Positions 62,540 through 64,000 of a stretch of 64,000 nucleotides of DNA are shown one piece after another. Source of the DNA: Eretmocerus hayati (Eukaryota > Arthropoda > Insecta > Hymenoptera > Aphelinidae); the NCBI GenBank assembly GCA_029851415.1, contig CM056742.1, positions 146,511,121 to 146,575,120 on the forward strand. Direction: 5' to 3'. Each line of letters starts with the position of its first letter. Positions within the stretch are counted from its first letter, which is position 1. The translations under genes and the position numbers were made by a program. The notes under the pieces were generated by a model, which was given only the letters and a program-made list of their open reading frames with translations, was not told the DNA's origin and did not search any database.

Positions 62540-64000
62540 TCCCTATGCCTTATACACGTGAATATCACATATACCATGCTAAAACGTTCCAAAAAACTTT
62601 CTGTATACGTTTTATCACATATTATTGCTCAATATGGGAAAAGAAATGGAAAAAGTCGACTCAGACAGACGCAGACTCAATATTCAATTTCTGAATTTTT
62701 GGGGACAAAATGGGTAAGTTATCGCGATTATACCCATATACTTGAAGCTTCGTCGAGACTCTTTTACAAGCTGATAAATTATTGAGGCCAAAGCTCTCTC
62801 AGAGGAGACGTGCCTACCGCGTTTATTTGCCAAAGTTGCTAGCAAGAGCTGAGCATCTGATGCGCATCTCTCTCTTTCCGCGTAAACCCTGTGGTTTCTT
62901 GTAAGATGGCATCAGAAAAGACGGAAGAGCGATAGTGATGACTAAGGAAGCAAGTATAAGACGATGTAAGACATATAAGGCTCTTCGAGTTTGTCTAAAA
63001 TGTTAGAGCAGTGGCACTGAGAATAGACATATCTTAGAAGTAATTAATTCAATATAACATTGACGGATGAGACGCAGAAACCAATAAATTCCATCAGAAA
63101 AACAGGATGAGCAATCGCTTTCGAAGCTCATTTTGTGCTATCCTGTCCAAAAGAATGACCATTTCCAGTATTAAGGTGTGGAATAGTAAAATCAATAGAA
63201 ATTGCGGGGATTGAAATGAAAAGGTCGAGTTGTGTGTTTCATTGACGTCTCTCGGAGTTTTGATTCCAATTAAAAGAGGAAAGAGCTACGATCTTGAGTT
63301 GATCGAAAGAAACGACGTTGCATCTCATTAGCTCTCAATTCTTTATTGTTCAAGGGAAAAGCCTTGAGGGACTAACAACGTCTGGATCGTAAAATAATTG
63401 AAGCATATCGGATTTTGATGGAAAGATATCAAGTTACCAGTCATCAGGAGCAGGAGCAGAATAAATTTTAGAGAAATATTGGGGCTAAATATTGCAAGAG
63501 GTCATGCCATATGTCGAAATTGTTCTTCAATCAATTAATCCTTGATAATAAAACACGTGATCACTTAATCAGACGGCTGTGGGAATGGTTCAAAATATAA
63601 AGCATTATACGTCTTCCGATGATGCACTCTTACATAAAACTCGAGCAGGAGAAGTTTTTAATTAGCATGTTATATCCATGGTGATTCCGAGCTGCCAGTA
63701 CTAGAAAACTAATTACCCTGTAAGTCTTATCCTCCTTTTCAAAAGCACTTTGACGTGTGTTGAATTTTGTAATTCGATAACACTTGATTCGAGTTTATAC
63801 AATGGAAGTCAAGTGAGTTTGTAGTGAGGTAACATGATTATACTGATAATAATTCTCGAATAATAAGGGTGGAACTGAGCATTCCATGTATCTTCTAGTA
63901 CTTGCCCTGGGCTGGAGGTGTGCGGGCAAAAAAAATTCACGTCAAACGTGTACGTTTCACAGGATAAGCGCGAGAAACTGACAGGTGAAAACATGTTGAA
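62540..64000. other. Right end of window; nothing recognised
   Basis: Minus-strand reading for further dystrophin rod exons gave only short frames broken by stops or lacking splice sites. Upstream exons are presumed to lie beyond 64000. Confidence 0.5.

Noticed and set aside
62790..62960. Possible upstream rod exon on the minus strand
   Set aside because: Frames are interrupted by stops or lack a pyrimidine-rich acceptor, and no spectrin-repeat signature is visible.
1..64000. tRNA, rRNA and known insect microRNA seeds
   Set aside because: No cloverleaf with a TTCGA-type arm and no recognised mature microRNA sequence was seen by eye. A covariance search was not possible here.

Overview
This is a eukaryotic, intron-dominated and visibly AT-rich window. 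It most likely comes from an insect; a hymenopteran is possible, but that is a guess from intron size and repeat style, not a demonstrated assignment. The only protein-coding gene I can support is a partial dystrophin gene (Dys) on the minus strand. Five consecutive constitutive exons were recognised by translation: 58203-58347, 47086-47209, 45120-45286, 5214-5482 and 3919-4077. Reading phases match at every junction, consensus splice sites flank each exon, and the encoded protein runs through the last spectrin-type repeats into the first half of the WW domain. The rest of the WW domain, the EF-hand/ZZ region and the C-terminus lie beyond the left edge. The actin-binding end and most of the rod lie beyond the right edge.

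The intron between exons 45120-45286 and 5214-5482 is about 39.6 kb. It contains an ATG-initiated, phase-compatible exon (27393-27578, 62 codons, acidic). This looks like an alternative first exon with its own promoter, giving a short dystrophin isoform of the kind known in flies (Dp117, Dp186, Dp205) and vertebrates (Dp116, Dp140, Dp71). This is the most biologically interesting item in the window.

Everything else is intron, populated by inverted-repeat (mostly non-autonomous) DNA transposons and microsatellites. From left to right: a long foldback element (1-2551) carrying a nested element; a 3.2-kb nested element with a candidate 6-bp target duplication (10506-13753), containing a pair of tandem hairpins with compensatory stem changes (12146-12430) and a GC-rich palindrome (11671-11736); a TTAA-flanked piggyBac-like MITE (15018-15253); a four-unit CAACAC-rich palindrome with a perfect 8-bp target duplication (28507-30652); a short relative of the 11-13 kb element (32192-32640); palindromic MITEs at 38337-38560, 47728-47937 and 56974-57103; a hAT-like element (50247-51028); further inverted-repeat elements at 52474-52887 and 53145-54050; nested Tc1/mariner-like elements (59320-60981); and a cluster of five copies of one 15-nt motif (61771-62533). 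No tRNA, rRNA, CRISPR array, bacterial operon or intact transposase was seen. I found no convincing new multi-gene system.
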